Origin: Dugong dugon
Lineage: Eukaryota; Chordata; Mammalia; Sirenia; Dugongidae
Assembly: GCA_030035585.1 (NCBI GenBank)
Contig: CM057469.1
Location: 16,486,501 to 16,550,500, forward strand
Direction: 5' to 3'
Length of the DNA stretch: 64,000 nucleotides
The position numbers and the translations under genes are program-made. Position 1 is the stretch's first letter. Every line of letters begins with the position of its first letter. Under the pieces are notes generated by a model. It saw nothing but the letters and a program-made list of their open reading frames with translations, was not told the origin of the DNA and made no database searches. Positions 1 to 11,904 of this stretch are shown in pieces.

Positions 1-52
1 ACCGATATGAGTAATCAGATTTTCACTTTTGTTTTTGAGCCTTCTTTTTCTA

Positions 53-322
<270 letters not shown>

Positions 323-385
323 TCAAGAGGCCTATTACAATACTATTACCTGTCAGCAAGTGACAAGAGGTTTACTGAACTGTGA

Positions 386-581
386 CCCAATGCAGTCGAG
401 AAGACATCTACTCATAGTGACCCAACAGGACAGAGTAGAACAGCCCCATAGGATTTCCAAGGCTGTAATTTTTATGGAAGCAGATTGCCACATCTTTCTC
501 CCATGGAGTGGCTGGTGGGTTCGAACTGCCAATCTTTTGGTCAGCAGCCAAGCACTTTAACCGCTACGTCACCAGGGCTCG
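386..581 (-). mobile_element. AfroSINE, long form
   Basis: A tRNA-derived SINE in antisense orientation that ends in CACCAGGGCTC, the complement of the SINE head. It is bounded by a perfect 14-bp target-site duplication, TTACTGAACTGTGA, at 372-385 and 582-595. It contains the roughly 45-bp middle segment (GGAAGCAGATTGCCACATC in this strand) that the short form lacks. Confidence 0.92.
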
Positions 582-712
582 TTACTGAACTGTGAGTTAT
601 CTACAAATTAAAGCTGGCGATGTTTAGAAAAGAATGAGATACTGATCTGATAAACTGGTAAAATTTCACTCTTAAACCACAGGATTAGTACTCTTTTAAT
701 TTAACATACATG

Positions 713-772
713 CATGTACACGTGCGAGAGTATACACACGCACACCCACAAAGACAGACACACACGATATTT
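713..772. repeat. Degenerate CA-rich microsatellite
   Basis: Alternating CA, GTGCGAG and ACACACGCACACC units over about 60 bp, heavily interrupted. Confidence 0.6.
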
Positions 773-2682
773 CTAAAGAGGACTATGATTTCCTGGTAAC
801 TGGATCCTGATGAAAGCACAATACACCCTTCATAAAACTGAAGTATATTAAATTCAGGAAGTTTAGTTTAAAATGGAATATTCTGCCAATATTAGGCTTG
901 TATGGTAATAAATACATATAAATGGTTTCTAAAATTATCAATAAAATATAAATCAAAAAGAAAAGATTAAAGTCCACAGAAACTCAGTTTCTAGTTTTAC
1001 TGTTTTAAGACCATCTAGTTGATGCAACTATCACGATTTTTGATAGAAAAGTTTTCAAATTATATTCAATGAAACAACAAAGTTCACATTTCAGAATTTC
1101 TCAAGACAAAGTCTGCATTTGTTACACCTCTTCCAAAACACAGAAGGGCAGGGTGGGGTGGGGCTGGGGATTAAGAAGCCCCAGGATATGAAAATCTACA
1201 AAAGAAGGTCTTATCTCAAAAATATAAAAACCTTTGGTATATAGAAAGCCATAACCGCACTGAGAAAAAAAATGGACTTGAACTTTGCAATGCTCAGGAG
1301 TGTATATTAATATACTTCCGGGAAAATGATTTGCCTTTGTACAGGCTGGTTGTTTTCACAGATAAATCCATGCTATTGAAGCTTTGATGAAAGTATATCT
1401 CTGGTAAATCAATATGTATCGTGATGCACACAACAGACAGATTTAACTCTTGTGCCTTGCTTCAGCACCTCTCAGAATTTAAAATCGCGAAGAGTGAAAT
1501 TCATATACAGCTATTTAAAGGGGGTTTGATGCTCTCAGATGGGAGTGTTTTGGAGTTCCAAGCAAAAGAATCTATAAACAGAAGCAATAAAACCACTGTA
1601 AGATGTTGCCCACTCTAGTGATAGTTACATATTTTTAGGCACTATGTATATGTACATATTTTTATTGTCTTTTAAAGAAAATGTCTTTAGAAAATATTTT
1701 AAGAAAGTCTGTGTAGTATTGGGGCTGTTTCCTTCTAAAATTCTTTAACTTTTGGACACCACAACTAACTGCAATCTTTTCATTTAACTATCCCATCTAT
1801 AGTATAAAGAATAAATGGAGACAGAGGAAGATTTATAGAGTACAAAGAAATACACTTACATAGTAACAATGAAGAAAACTATATTATCATTAAAATGGTC
1901 AAGCTAACAGGCCTCAATTAGTGCTGGTTTAGTGTCTACCACAGCTCAGAGATCTTGGTTTATACAAATTTCCAGGAACTTGTGAAGTCTATTGTGTTTT
2001 ATTAACTTTGGAAATCAAATAACTTCTTGTAAATCGCTTTTACGTTGTTTGAAATTATGACAAACAATCTCTTTTTTCTAAGTTGGCTTTTTATTTACAT
2101 GTTGAACAGATTCACATTCCCTTACCACTGTGGTCTTCCACTAATCCCCAACTTTTGATTAAACCCATGTCTCTTTTTCTTGGCTACAGAGCATTACTGA
2201 GGAGAGTGAAAAACAAAACAAAACAGACTCAGTTGGCTACAAACTCTTGCCATTATTTTAAGCTTCACGGGCTCTAGGTCTTACACAACAATTCCTTTTC
2301 ATCATTATTGCTCTTTGTCTATTTCTGACCTAGGTCTTCAAAAATCTCACTTCCCCCAGTCCCAATACTGTCTCTTGCCCCTTGCCTCTAGGATATCTGG
2401 TTAAGCCTACTCATACTCATTGTCTTACGTTTTGTAACAGTTTTAGAGGCATGTCTCTGATCTTTCCTCGGGCTAAATCATTCATATATAGCACTAATCT
2501 CATAGTTATTATGACTACATGCAAACAATTATCTTCTCTACTACTTCTTATATTACCGATTTTATTATATCCAATGTTTCCTTTCAATACGTACAGACCT
2601 TTCCTAACCACCCCCCTCAAAATGTTCTGTATCTCAGCTGTCCCAATCTCCAATATTCTATTTCTCTCCCTTCATTTTTATA

Positions 2683-2889
2683 GAAGTCCCTGGGTAGTGC
2701 AAACAGTTAATGTGTTCGGCTTAACCAAAAGGTTGGAGGTTTGAGTCCACTCAGAGGCACCTTGGAAGAAAGGCCTGGTGATCTACTTCTGAAAAATCAG
2801 CCACTGAAAACCCTATGGAGCACAGTTCCACTCTGATACACATGGAGTTGCCATGAGTCTGAATTGACTTGACAACAACTGGTTGGTTT
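2683..2889 (+). mobile_element. AfroSINE, long form, diverged
   Basis: Begins GAAGTCCCTGGGTAGTG, carries the tRNA-like B-box region (GGTTTGAGTCC), the middle segment (CTGGTGATCTACTTC) and the tail ATGAGTCTGAATTGACTTG. It is diverged and I could not define a clear target-site duplication. Confidence 0.85.
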
Positions 2890-3145
2890 CACTGCTGTAC
2901 TTATTTATATCTAATTGCTCAACCCTTCAGTCACTCTTATATACTCCCTGATGTCTAATTACTGTCTCAACTATTTTGCTAAAACTATGGTCTGTTAAAA
3001 CAACTGCTCAATTACAAAAGACCAACTCAGATCTATTTTGTTCTTTTGGCATATCTAATCCTCTCCTCCCAATTTCTTTCAAAAATTAATCAAGAATTAC
3101 TTATTAAATACTTACAGAAGAAGATATATAAGATATGATCTGTGA

Positions 3146-3346
3146 AACCAAACCCACTGCTGTCAATTCCAACTCAGAGCAACCTTAAAGGACAGAAGAA
3201 AATTGCCACATATGGTTTCTAAGACTATAAATCTTTACAGAAGCAGACTTCCACATCTTTCTCCTGTGGAGCAGCTGTTAAGTACAAACCATCAATCTTT
3301 AGGTTAGCAGCCAAGTGTTTAATCACTGCACCACCACCAGGGCTCC
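3146..3346 (-). mobile_element. AfroSINE, long form, diverged
   Basis: Antisense copy ending ACCACCACCAGGGCTCC at 3346 and starting with a degraded GTCAATTCCAACTCAGAG tail. It lies 256 bp from the plus-strand copy at 2683-2889, forming an inverted pair. Confidence 0.87.
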
Positions 3347-3379
3347 TTGCTCGTTGTAAAGTTGGGGATACAGAACCTA

Positions 3380-3620
3380 TATAGTACAGTAATTAAGCAC
3401 TTAGATTCTTGAGTCAAACAGACCTGGGTTCAAATTCTAGCTCTGCTACTTACCAGCTATGTGACTTTGGATGTCACTTACCCCTTCTAAATTTGTTTTC
3501 TCACCTGTAATATAAAGATAATAATAATATCTACTCATAGGACTGATGATAAATAAGAACACATGAAAATTTTCAGTCCAATGCCTGGAAGATACTATGT
3601 TTCAATAAACATAAATTACT
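3380..3620 (+). mobile_element. MIR SINE
   Basis: A classic MIR core: GACCTGGGTTCAAATTCTAG, CTCTGCTACTTACCAGCTAT and GTGACTTTGG in order, followed by the L2-like tail that ends near AATAAACATAAATTACTATT. This is an ancient mammal-wide SINE. Confidence 0.9.
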
Positions 3621-4135
3621 ATTCTAAACAAATGAAGATTACTGAGTGAGAAATGTTTGCAATAATGTAGATGGATTAAAATAATCCATTGCCTCTGATG
3701 AGCCAATGCTGAGAAAGAAAGTCCTTGCTCTGTTACAGTGGTGAGAAGCAAGGTCCCCTTAGCTCTAAAAGATTTTCATATGAAAGGGATATTTTATAGG
3801 AAAAGATAAAGGGGGTAGGTAAGAGGGGTTAAGTTCCTTCAAATGAGGTTACACCCAGAGTAGTATTTATTTTGTATTAAAACTGTTAATTTTCCCAACA
3901 GAAACAATGAAAATATTGTATACCACAAGTTTCCATAACCTTGTTTTGGTATTACTTCATTTTTTAATATACCAGTTTGAAAAAATGGAAATAGCCCAAG
4001 TCCTACTATCTTTTTTAAGCTTGGGTATTATATCTCAGAGAGCTAAGTTTCAATAAGCGAGAACTCTGATAACAGGAAATACATCTTTTACTTTTAGCTT
4101 ACTCAAACTTGTCCTATGAAATACCCCTTTCATAT

Positions 4136-4333
4136 GAAAACAGCCAATGAGTGAATTCCAACTCATGGTGACCCCATGCAAATCACAGTAGAACTGTGCT
4201 CCACAGGGTTTTCATTGGCTGATTTTTTCAGAGAATCACTAGGCCTTTCTTCCGAGGTACATTTGGGCAGAGCTGAACCTCCAATCTTTCAGTTAGCGGC
4301 TGAGCACACTAAACATTTGCACTGAGGAACTCC
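4136..4333 (-). mobile_element. AfroSINE, long form, diverged
   Basis: An antisense copy with the tail GTGAATTCCAACTCATGG near 4150 and the head end CACTGAGGAACTCC near 4333. It is strongly diverged in the head. Confidence 0.82.
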
Positions 4334-4938
4334 TTTTTGCCTACCAGGTATTCAATAATTTGTTATCTTATATGTTAATCCATTTCTAAATAACAGCTCT
4401 TAAGCAAAGTGAGTTCCTTGTATTCCTGATTTGTTCTGCATATTTCACCTCAATGTCAAAAGTGTAAAATGAGTGTTTTGTGGCATCATATAAAAACTTT
4501 CATCTTCATCCCTTCTACTATCCCTTTCAGGAGCGTTCACATTTAAAGCTTCCTTCCTTTACCAGAACCACTTCTCATTCCATCTGAACCCACCATGCCA
4601 GTCACTGGAAAAGAGCAGTGGTCTACGATCTCAGTCTTCGGTCATATCAGCTTTGTCTTCTATAAAGTCATTGTTAGTTCCACTTTAATTATAAATTTGA
4701 TTACATTATAACGGATTTACAAAATGAAGAGTCATAATTTTTGATATTATAAACTTGGCTAAAGAGTAAAATAATTTCATTTCAGAAATGTGGATTTGAT
4801 GACATAGATGTAAATTAAACATTAATGGACATTTAATTGTACTATTTGCAACACAATCAAATCTCCAAATTTAGGCACTTTCCTTTAGATATGCACTGAA
4901 TAGTCACACGTTCATGAGCTGAAGATTAGTTAAAATAA

Positions 4939-5091
4939 GAACCCTATGGAGCAGTGGTTAAGAGCTTGGCTGCTGACCAAAAGGTCAGCAGTTTGAATCT
5001 GCCAGCCACTCCCTGGAAACCCTATGGGGCAGTTCTACTCCGTCCTAAAGGGTTGCTCTGAGTTGGAACTGATTGGACGGTACATAACAAC
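4939..5091 (+). mobile_element. AfroSINE, short form
   Basis: The head is partly rearranged (GAACCCTATGGAGCAGTGG), followed by GGTCAGCAGTTTGAATCTG and the tail GAGTTGGAACTGATTGGACG. An AGTTAA repeat flanks it, at about 4928 and 5093. Confidence 0.85.
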
Positions 5092-5370
5092 AGTTAAGTC
5101 AATATAAAAATACTTGAGTCATTTAGGTAAGATTACTTAAAAAGACAGTGTTTATTCACTTTTGATTTTATTTAACAAGGAGATTATGAATCTAGTATAA
5201 GAAAAATGGCAAAATACTTAACCGAAATATTAGCACATGAAACAAAAATTCACAACAAATGACTGCTCTGCAGATACATGAAGAAACCAGTTGTTTTGAT
5301 ATAAATTAAAAATCCATGATGCACCAGAAAGAATAAAAAAAAGTTAGTAAATATAAAAAGTTAAGCTACC

Positions 5371-6002
5371 ACTTTGGTGAGTAGCATCTGGGGTCTTAAA
5401 GACCTGTGAGCGGCCATCTAGATACTCCACTGGTCTCATCCCTTTGGGAGCAAGGGAGAACGAAGAAAACTAAAGATACAAGGGAAACAATAGTCCAAAG
5501 GACTAACGGACCACATCTACCACAGCCTCCACCAGACTGAGTCCAGTACAACTAGATGGTGCCGGCTACCACCACTGACTGCTCTGACAGGGATCACAAT
5601 AGAGGATCCTGGACAGAGCTGGAGAAAAATGTAGAACAAAATTCTAACTCACAAAAAAAGACCAGACTTACTGGCCTGACAGAGACTGGAGAAACTCCGA
5701 GAGCACAGCCCCTGGACACCCTTTTAACTCAGTGATGAAGTCACTTCTGAGGTTCACCTTTCAGCCAAAGATTAGACAGGCCCATAAAACAAAAAGAGAC
5801 TAAAGGGGCACACCAGCTCAGGGGCAAGGACTAGAAGGCAAGAAGAAACAGAAAAGCTGGTAATAAGGAACGCAAGGTCGAGAAGGGAAGAGTGCTGACA
5901 TGTCATGGGGTTGTTAACCAATGTCATAAAACAGTATATGTACTGTTTAATGAGAAGATATTTTGTTCTGTAAACCTTCATCTGAAGTACAATTGAAAAA
6001 AA
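5371..6002 (+). mobile_element. L1 3' UTR insertion, 5'-truncated
   Basis: A 632-bp L1 tail that starts ACTTTGGTGAGTAGC and ends in CTGAAGTACAATTG followed by an A tract. It is flanked by a perfect 16-bp duplication, AAAAAGTTAAGCTACC, at 5355-5370 and 6003-6018. The same 3' UTR occurs in antisense at 18457-19370, 51256-51720 and 62200-62635, and as a variant at 28219-29505. It has no coding content. The duplication and A tail indicate standard target-primed reverse transcription. Confidence 0.93.
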
Positions 6003-6654
6003 AAAAAGTTAAGCTACCTATTTCCATTACAGAATAACGTTCCTACTGGATTCTACTTTCTCCATGTACTATAAAGACATGCAAATTTTTACAAGTACTA
6101 GACTGATTACTTAATAAGTTAATATGAACGTTACTAAAATAATTATTCCAAATTAAACTCCAAGACTTTAAGGAACAGCTGATGAAACTAAAGTGCAACT
6201 ATTTAAGGTTTTTAAAATGCCATGTGTAAATTATTCTGTTATAATTATGAAAGAAGGGGATAGCACAGCATCTTCAGCTTCTAAATTTTTCTACAGGTTT
6301 TCTATTTCTTAAATAATCACAAATACAGTTATTTTGATCTGATAAAGGAAGTTTCTTCAGTTCTTAAAGGACCAACTCTGTCTTAGGAAAGGACTTTTTT
6401 TTTTCTTCTTAGAATTATCAGCTTTGAGTGAAGCTGTGTAAAATTGGTACAAGATATTTGTTGGAGTTAGCAAACAGAGGAACAGAGCATAAAACATAGT
6501 AGAACACAAATGACAGATAAGTAATAAAACTGCTTTTCAGAGTAATTTATTTTTCACAGCAAACAAATAAGATAAAGAACATGTAAGTAGCCTCCTGGAA
6601 TTCACACCAATTTGATTGTATGCCACAAAAACATATATTTAAAAGAGTACTCAC

Positions 6655-6779
6655 CACTGAATTATTTCTGTGATTTGGGCTTCCCAATGTGCAACTGACT
6701 CTTTCTTGTCCGCTAGATCTTTGACCTCTTCTTCTAACTGCTGATTATGCATACTTAAGTTCTCATACAAAGTGGTAAG
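6655..6779 (-). CDS. CDC42BPA: CDC42BPA exon (coiled coil)
   Basis: A 125-nt exon of 41 codons plus TG of the next Trp codon. The peptide starts [14 protein letters not shown] and ends AQITEIIQ, an acidic, heptad-like coiled coil. The acceptor is CTGCCTTTCAG and the donor is GTGAGT directly after CAGTG. One difference from the human protein as I remember it is Met for Ile in the ENLSMHNQ stretch. It joins in phase with the exons at 17829-17934 (phase 0) and 89-194. It is unmistakably MRCK-alpha when read together with its neighbours. Confidence 0.95.
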
Positions 6780-7079
6780 CTGAAAGGCAGTTTAAAGACA
6801 TGTCTGACTTTTAGGATCAGGAATTCAAGGTCTCAGATGCCTTTTGTCAAATCTGATAACTCATCATCTTCCACTAGAAAATGCCTGTCCTCCTGATTTC
6901 TTATTATTACATACCCTTCTGTTCACCAAATTTAAAAACATCGAGTATTCCTTGAATTCTCCTTCTCCCTTTCCTTACCCCCTATAGTAAATCGGTTCCA
7001 TTTTCTTTTGCCTGAAGAAAGAACTCCTCAGTTCTGCTGGTGACAGTATCTCTCTCTCTCTTTTCAAGTCTGAAAATGT

Positions 7080-9050
7080 CTTTATATCATCTTCTTAAAT
7101 TTTTACTATGAAGAACTTCAAACGTATTAAGAAAACTCCCATGAGCTCAATGTCCAGTTTCAACAATGATCACCTCAACTTCAACCTTGTTTCATCTGTA
7201 CTACTGTCCTGTTAGCTCTTCCTCCTGTATTATTCTGAAGCAAATATCGGATATCAAATAATTTACCTATACACATTACTGCACATATCTCTAAAAAATC
7301 TCTTTAAATACAACCACAAAATCATTACACTGAAACAAATTTAACAAGTTTCCTTATGTCATCAAATAGGTAGCAATTATTCAAATTTCCAGTTATCTGA
7401 AAATGTCAAAAAACTTTCCAACAGTAAATATGTCTTTTAAGTCTCTCTTACTCTATAGGTTCCCCTCCAGACTTTTATTTTTCTTGCTATTATTGAAGAA
7501 GGGAAGTTGTGTGTCCTGTAGAGTCTTCTATAGTCTGGATACTTGCCTTCTTTTTTGAAAGATATTTCTGCTGTGTATAACATTCTAAGTTGGCAGTTAT
7601 TTTCCTTCAGCACTTCGAAGATGTCATTTCTTTCTCTTCTGGATTCCATTTTCCCTATTGAGAGTCAGCTCTCAGTCTAATCTTTGCTCCTCTGAATGCA
7701 ATGTGTCTTTCTCTTTGGCTGCTTTTAGGATTTTCTGTTGGCTGTTAGTTTTCAGTAATTTTTCTATGATGTGCCTAGGTGGATTTTAATTTTTATTTAT
7801 CATCTTTAGGGTTTGTGGGACAATCTGTGGCTCAATGTTTTTCATAGGTTTTGGAAAATTATGGGCCATTAACTCTTCATATATTGCTTTTGCCTCAGTC
7901 TCCCTCTCCTCTCCCTCTGGGAATCCAAATACTTGTATGTTAGATCTTTTCATTGTTTCCCCTATGTCTCATGCCCTCTTTTCTGTATTTTCCATCCTCT
8001 TTAGTTTCTGTCCATACTTTAGTCTGGAAATTTTTTTTACTCACCTAGTCCTTTCTTTGATGCTTTCTAATCTATTGGTAAAATCTTCTATTGAGTAATT
8101 ACTTCAGTTATTTCATTTTCACTTCTAAAAATTCTATTTGATTCCTCTATATAGATTCAGTTGTCTGTTGAAATTGTTCATCATGTCTTCTATTTTCTTG
8201 AACATATCACACAGTTATTTTAAAGCCCACTTCTGAAAATTCCAATACTTGGAACCCTGTGGACCTGTCTGTGCTGACTGCCAGCCCATCTTCATTTTTT
8301 TCTTTAGTGTTGCTGTTAATCTTTTTTCCTCTTGGTTTTCAGCCATTTGGTTGTGTCTAGTATGCTTGATGGAGCCCTGGTGCGGCAGTGGTTAAGAGCT
8401 CGGCTGCTAACCGAAAGGTCTATAGTTCGAATCTACCAGCTGCTCCTTGGAAACCCTATGGGGCAGCTCTACTTTGTCCTACAGGGTTGCTATGAGTCAG
8501 AATAGACTTGATGGCAACAGGTTTTTTGGTAGTATGCTTGGTAATTTTCTGCTGCATGTCAGACATTGTATATGAAAATTGTAGAGACAATGTGAGGCTC
8601 TGGATAATACCTTCCTCCAGAGAAAATTTACTTTTACTGCCAGCAGGTAATAAGACTGAAGCTAGACCAGGAATTGAGCTAATTAGAAGCTAGGTTTCAG
8701 TTTTTTCGGAGGGCTCATCTCTTTCTGGTTCACCCTTATTCCTAGAAAGTAGCCTCTGAATGGGTCCGGTTGAAAGCTTGATTTGTTTACCAAGAATCCT
8801 GCACCTTGGCCTGCACTGAATTTCAGTTTTTCTCTCTCCAGCTTTATGAGACTGTGGAAAACTCTGCTCAGATTTCCAGATTCTCAGCTACTGTTTGCGT
8901 ATTAGCAAAATGAAAATGTGGTACTGAACGCTGGGCAGCACTCTCTGTATTCCCCTTCTCTATAGGATCTTGGTCATTAAAGTCCTGGCTGCCTAGTTAT
9001 CTTGTCAATGCCTTCCTACAGATACATATTGTAAGAAGTGCTCCTACAGA
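7080..9050 (-). mobile_element. HAL1 (half-L1), interrupted by an AfroSINE
   Basis: Read on the minus strand this is an L1-like element with ORF1-type sequence but no ORF2. The fragment at 7437-7649 encodes MESRRERNDIFEVLKENNCQ, which corresponds to the L1/HAL1 ORF1 C-terminal region. Positions 7650-8370 and 8543-8700 continue the HAL1 5' half, including the TAGTATGCTTGGTAATTTTC segment. Positions 7080-7440 look like an old L1 3' UTR. All frames are broken. The outer edges are approximate. Confidence 0.75.
8371..8529 (+). mobile_element. AfroSINE, short form
   Basis: Starts GGAGCCCTGGTGCGGCAGTG and ends ATGGCAACAGGTTTTTTGG. It is flanked by TAGTATGCTTGAT (8358-8370) and TAGTATGCTTGGT (8530-8542), a 13-bp duplication with one mismatch. 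It is inserted in the HAL1. Confidence 0.93.
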
Positions 9051-9402
9051 AATAATTTTTTTTAAAAAAATCCTGCTTTATAGATCTTCTTGGTGTAGTG
9101 ATGGGTATGATGCAAACTAATCTCTCACAGTCAGAAGCAAAAGTTCTTGCTTTATTAAGTTTTAAAAAAACTGACGATAAATTACTTGCATACAATTTTA
9201 ACCTGTTTCATGGCTACCTTTTTTTCTGGTAAGTGGTCTCCATCTGCCATTAGTTATTCCAATTACTTCCTTTCTTACATAGTTATACAGACACTGTGCT
9301 AGTTTCTTTTTGATAACTGAACTTTGAAGGAGTTGAGTTGTTCCTAGAACAGCTATTTACAGAAGGTTTGTGGGGATTAGAGGCCGAAACCATGTTGCAA
9401 AT

Positions 9403-9596
9403 CAGGGGCTGGCAAACTTTTACAATAAACAATCGAACAGTAAATATTTTCAGCTTTGCAGGCCACATATGGTATCTATTGCATACTATTCTTTTTAAAT
9501 AATCTTTAAAAATGTAAAGATAATTCTTAGTTTGTAGGCCATAAAAACACTTTGTGCATCAGATGTGGCCAGAGGCTTTAGTTTGCCAACCTCCTA
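9403..9596. mobile_element. Non-autonomous hAT-type DNA transposon
   Basis: A short element with inverted ends: CAGGGGCTGGCAAACTTT at the left and the complement of AGGAGGTTGGCAAACTAAAG at the right. The interior AACAGTAAATATTTTCAGCTTTGCAGGCCA is split by small indels but matches the well-known mammalian family with GGCAAACTTT ends, hAT-Charlie type. The family name is uncertain. Confidence 0.75.
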
Positions 9597-9627
9597 AGAC
9601 AACAGGACTTCTCCTAATGACCCAGGT

Positions 9628-9676
9628 GTGTGTGTGTGTGTGAGTGTGAGAGTGTGTGTGTGTGTGTGTGTGTGTG
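9628..9676. repeat. TG dinucleotide microsatellite
   Basis: About 49 bp of TG units with a short GAGTGTGAGAG interruption in the middle. Confidence 0.9.
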
Positions 9677-10052
9677 TCTTTTTAACCTTTACTTCTGGGT
9701 AGAGATAGGCAGTTGCAGCATAAGTCATAACGCAAAACTTTATTTCTTTGCCTCTGCCACAGAAATAAATCGCTTCATGTATATATGATTTGCCTGCAAA
9801 TCCTCATTTTACTCTACACCTTCAACCTCCTTGGCTTCTCAGAAGGAAACGGGGTCCAGAGAAGCTATCACTGCCAGCACAAACCCTGATCCTCCTATTG
9901 CGAACAAAGGATTTAAGTTTTGTACCTCACGGTGTGCCATTCATCTCTGAACATGTATTTTATCAGCTATTTTTATAATAAATTTATTCAGGAATAACTT
10001 ACATAACATAAAATAAACCCATTATAAGTGTATAGTTTGATGATTTTTAGTA

Positions 10053-10352
10053 CAGGCAGTCCCTGGGTTACAAGCGAGATCCATTCCTGAGTGTGTCTTT
10101 AAGAATCTGTAGGTATGTCAGAACAGGTGCCCATGATTTTTATTTTGCCTTACTTTAGTGCAAGAAAAGGCTCTGAACCCTTTTCAATAATTTAAAAGCT
10201 GCACGTGCATCAAGTGAAAGTGATTGTGATGAAGAACTTGTTGCTGAGTAGGGGTTGGTTCAATGGTTTCAAAGTGAGGGCTGATTTACATAACATCAAA
10301 GGGCAAGTACGAGTTGTCCGTAAGTCGGACATTCGTAACCCAGGGACTGATG
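10053..10352. mobile_element. Tigger-like (TcMar) DNA transposon fossil
   Basis: A 300-bp element with inverted ends, CAGTCCCTGGGTTACAAGC at the left and CGTAACCCAGGGACTG at the right. Inside it has repeated GTAAGTCGGACA-type motifs typical of one Tigger-type family. It sits in the 3' UTR of the old L1, which continues on both sides. No transposase coding is left. Confidence 0.75.
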
Positions 10353-11035
10353 GTGATTTTAAACAATTGTGCAGTGATCACCATAATCCAGTTTTAGAAC
10401 ACTTCCATTCCTAAGAAATCTCCCCCATGTCTATCTGCAGTTGATCCTGGTTCCCAGCCTGAGTTCTCAGCATCAGTGATCTGCTTTCTGTGTCTATAGT
10501 CTTGCCTTTTCTAGAAATTTTATGATCAGTGGAATCATACAATATGAAGCCTTTTGTATCTGACTTCTTTTGCTTATAACAGTATTACTGACGCTCAATC
10601 ATGGTGTTGTATGTATCAGAAGTTCACTCCCTTTTATTGCTGAGTAGTATTTCATGGGTACAATATACTTTGTTTACCCATTCACCATTTGATAAACATT
10701 TGCATTGTTTCCAGTTATTATGAATAATGATATTACGAATATTCATATACAAGTCTTTAAAGGGAGTATGTTTTCATTTCTGTTGGATAAATATCTAGGA
10801 GTAAAACTGCTGGGTTGTATCCTAAGTATATGCTTAATTTTTATTTCCAAATCATTTTCTAAAGTGGCTATACCATTTTACATTCCCACCAGCAGTGTAT
10901 TAGAGTTCCAGTTCTTTCACATCCTTGCCACCAGTTGACATAGTCACTCTTTTTGATCACAGCCATGCTAGAGGGTATACAGTAGTATCTCCTGTGGTTT
11001 GAATTTGCATTTTCCTAATGATTAATGATGTTGAG

Positions 11036-11195
11036 GGGCTCTGGTGGCACAGTGGTTAAGTGCTACAACTGCTAACCAAAAGGCTTGCAGTTCAAATCCA
11101 CCAGCTGCTCCTTGGAAATCCTATGGGGCAGTTCTATTCTTATAGGGTTGCTACGAGTCAGAATTGACTCAACAGCAATGGGTTCGGTTTTTTAA
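11036..11195 (+). mobile_element. AfroSINE, short form
   Basis: Starts GGGCTCTGGTGGCACAGTGG and ends CAATGGGTTCGG plus a T-rich and A-rich tail. It is flanked by a perfect 12-bp duplication, AATGATGTTGAG, at 11024-11035 and 11196-11207, inside the old L1. Confidence 0.94.
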
Positions 11196-11904
11196 AATGA
11201 TGTTGAGTATCTTCTCATGTGCTAATTTGTCATTCATGTATCTTCTCTGGTGAAATATCTATTCAAAATTTTTGTCCACTTTTTCATTGGATTGTTTGCA
11301 TTCATTTTTTATTATTGAGTTGTAAGACTATTTTATATATTCTGGATACAAGTCCTTTATCACATAAATAATTCTCAAATATTTCCTCCCCATCTGTGGC
11401 ATGTCTTTTCATTTTCTTAATGTTGTCTTTAAATTTTGATGAAGTCCAATTTATCATTATTTTTCTCTCATGGATTGTACTTTTACTGTTATATTTTGCA
11501 ATCTTTGACTAATCCAAAGTCACAAAGATATTCTCCTATGATTAGCTTTCATATTTCAGTTTATGATCTTGTTTTAGTTATTAATTTTTATATATGGTGT
11601 GAGGTAAGGATCTAAGTTCACTCTTTTTATACATGGATATCCAATTATTCCAGCACCATTTTGAACTGAATTGCCTTGGCACTTTTGTTGAACTCAATTG
11701 ATCATAAATGTGAGGGCTTATTTTTAGACTCTGTACTCGGCTCCATTATGCCAACAATATACTCTTTTTATTACTGTGGATTTATAGTATGTTTTAAAAT
11801 CAGGTAAATTCTCCTGCTTTGCTTTTCGTTCTCAAAGTTTTTTTGGCTATTATTGGTCCTTCGTATTCCCACATAAATCTAAGGGTAAGCCAATTTCTTT
11901 TTCT

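Noticed and set aside
2382..2744. A 120-codon plus-strand open frame
   Set aside because: It is AT-rich, has no recognisable domain, and its end runs into an AfroSINE.
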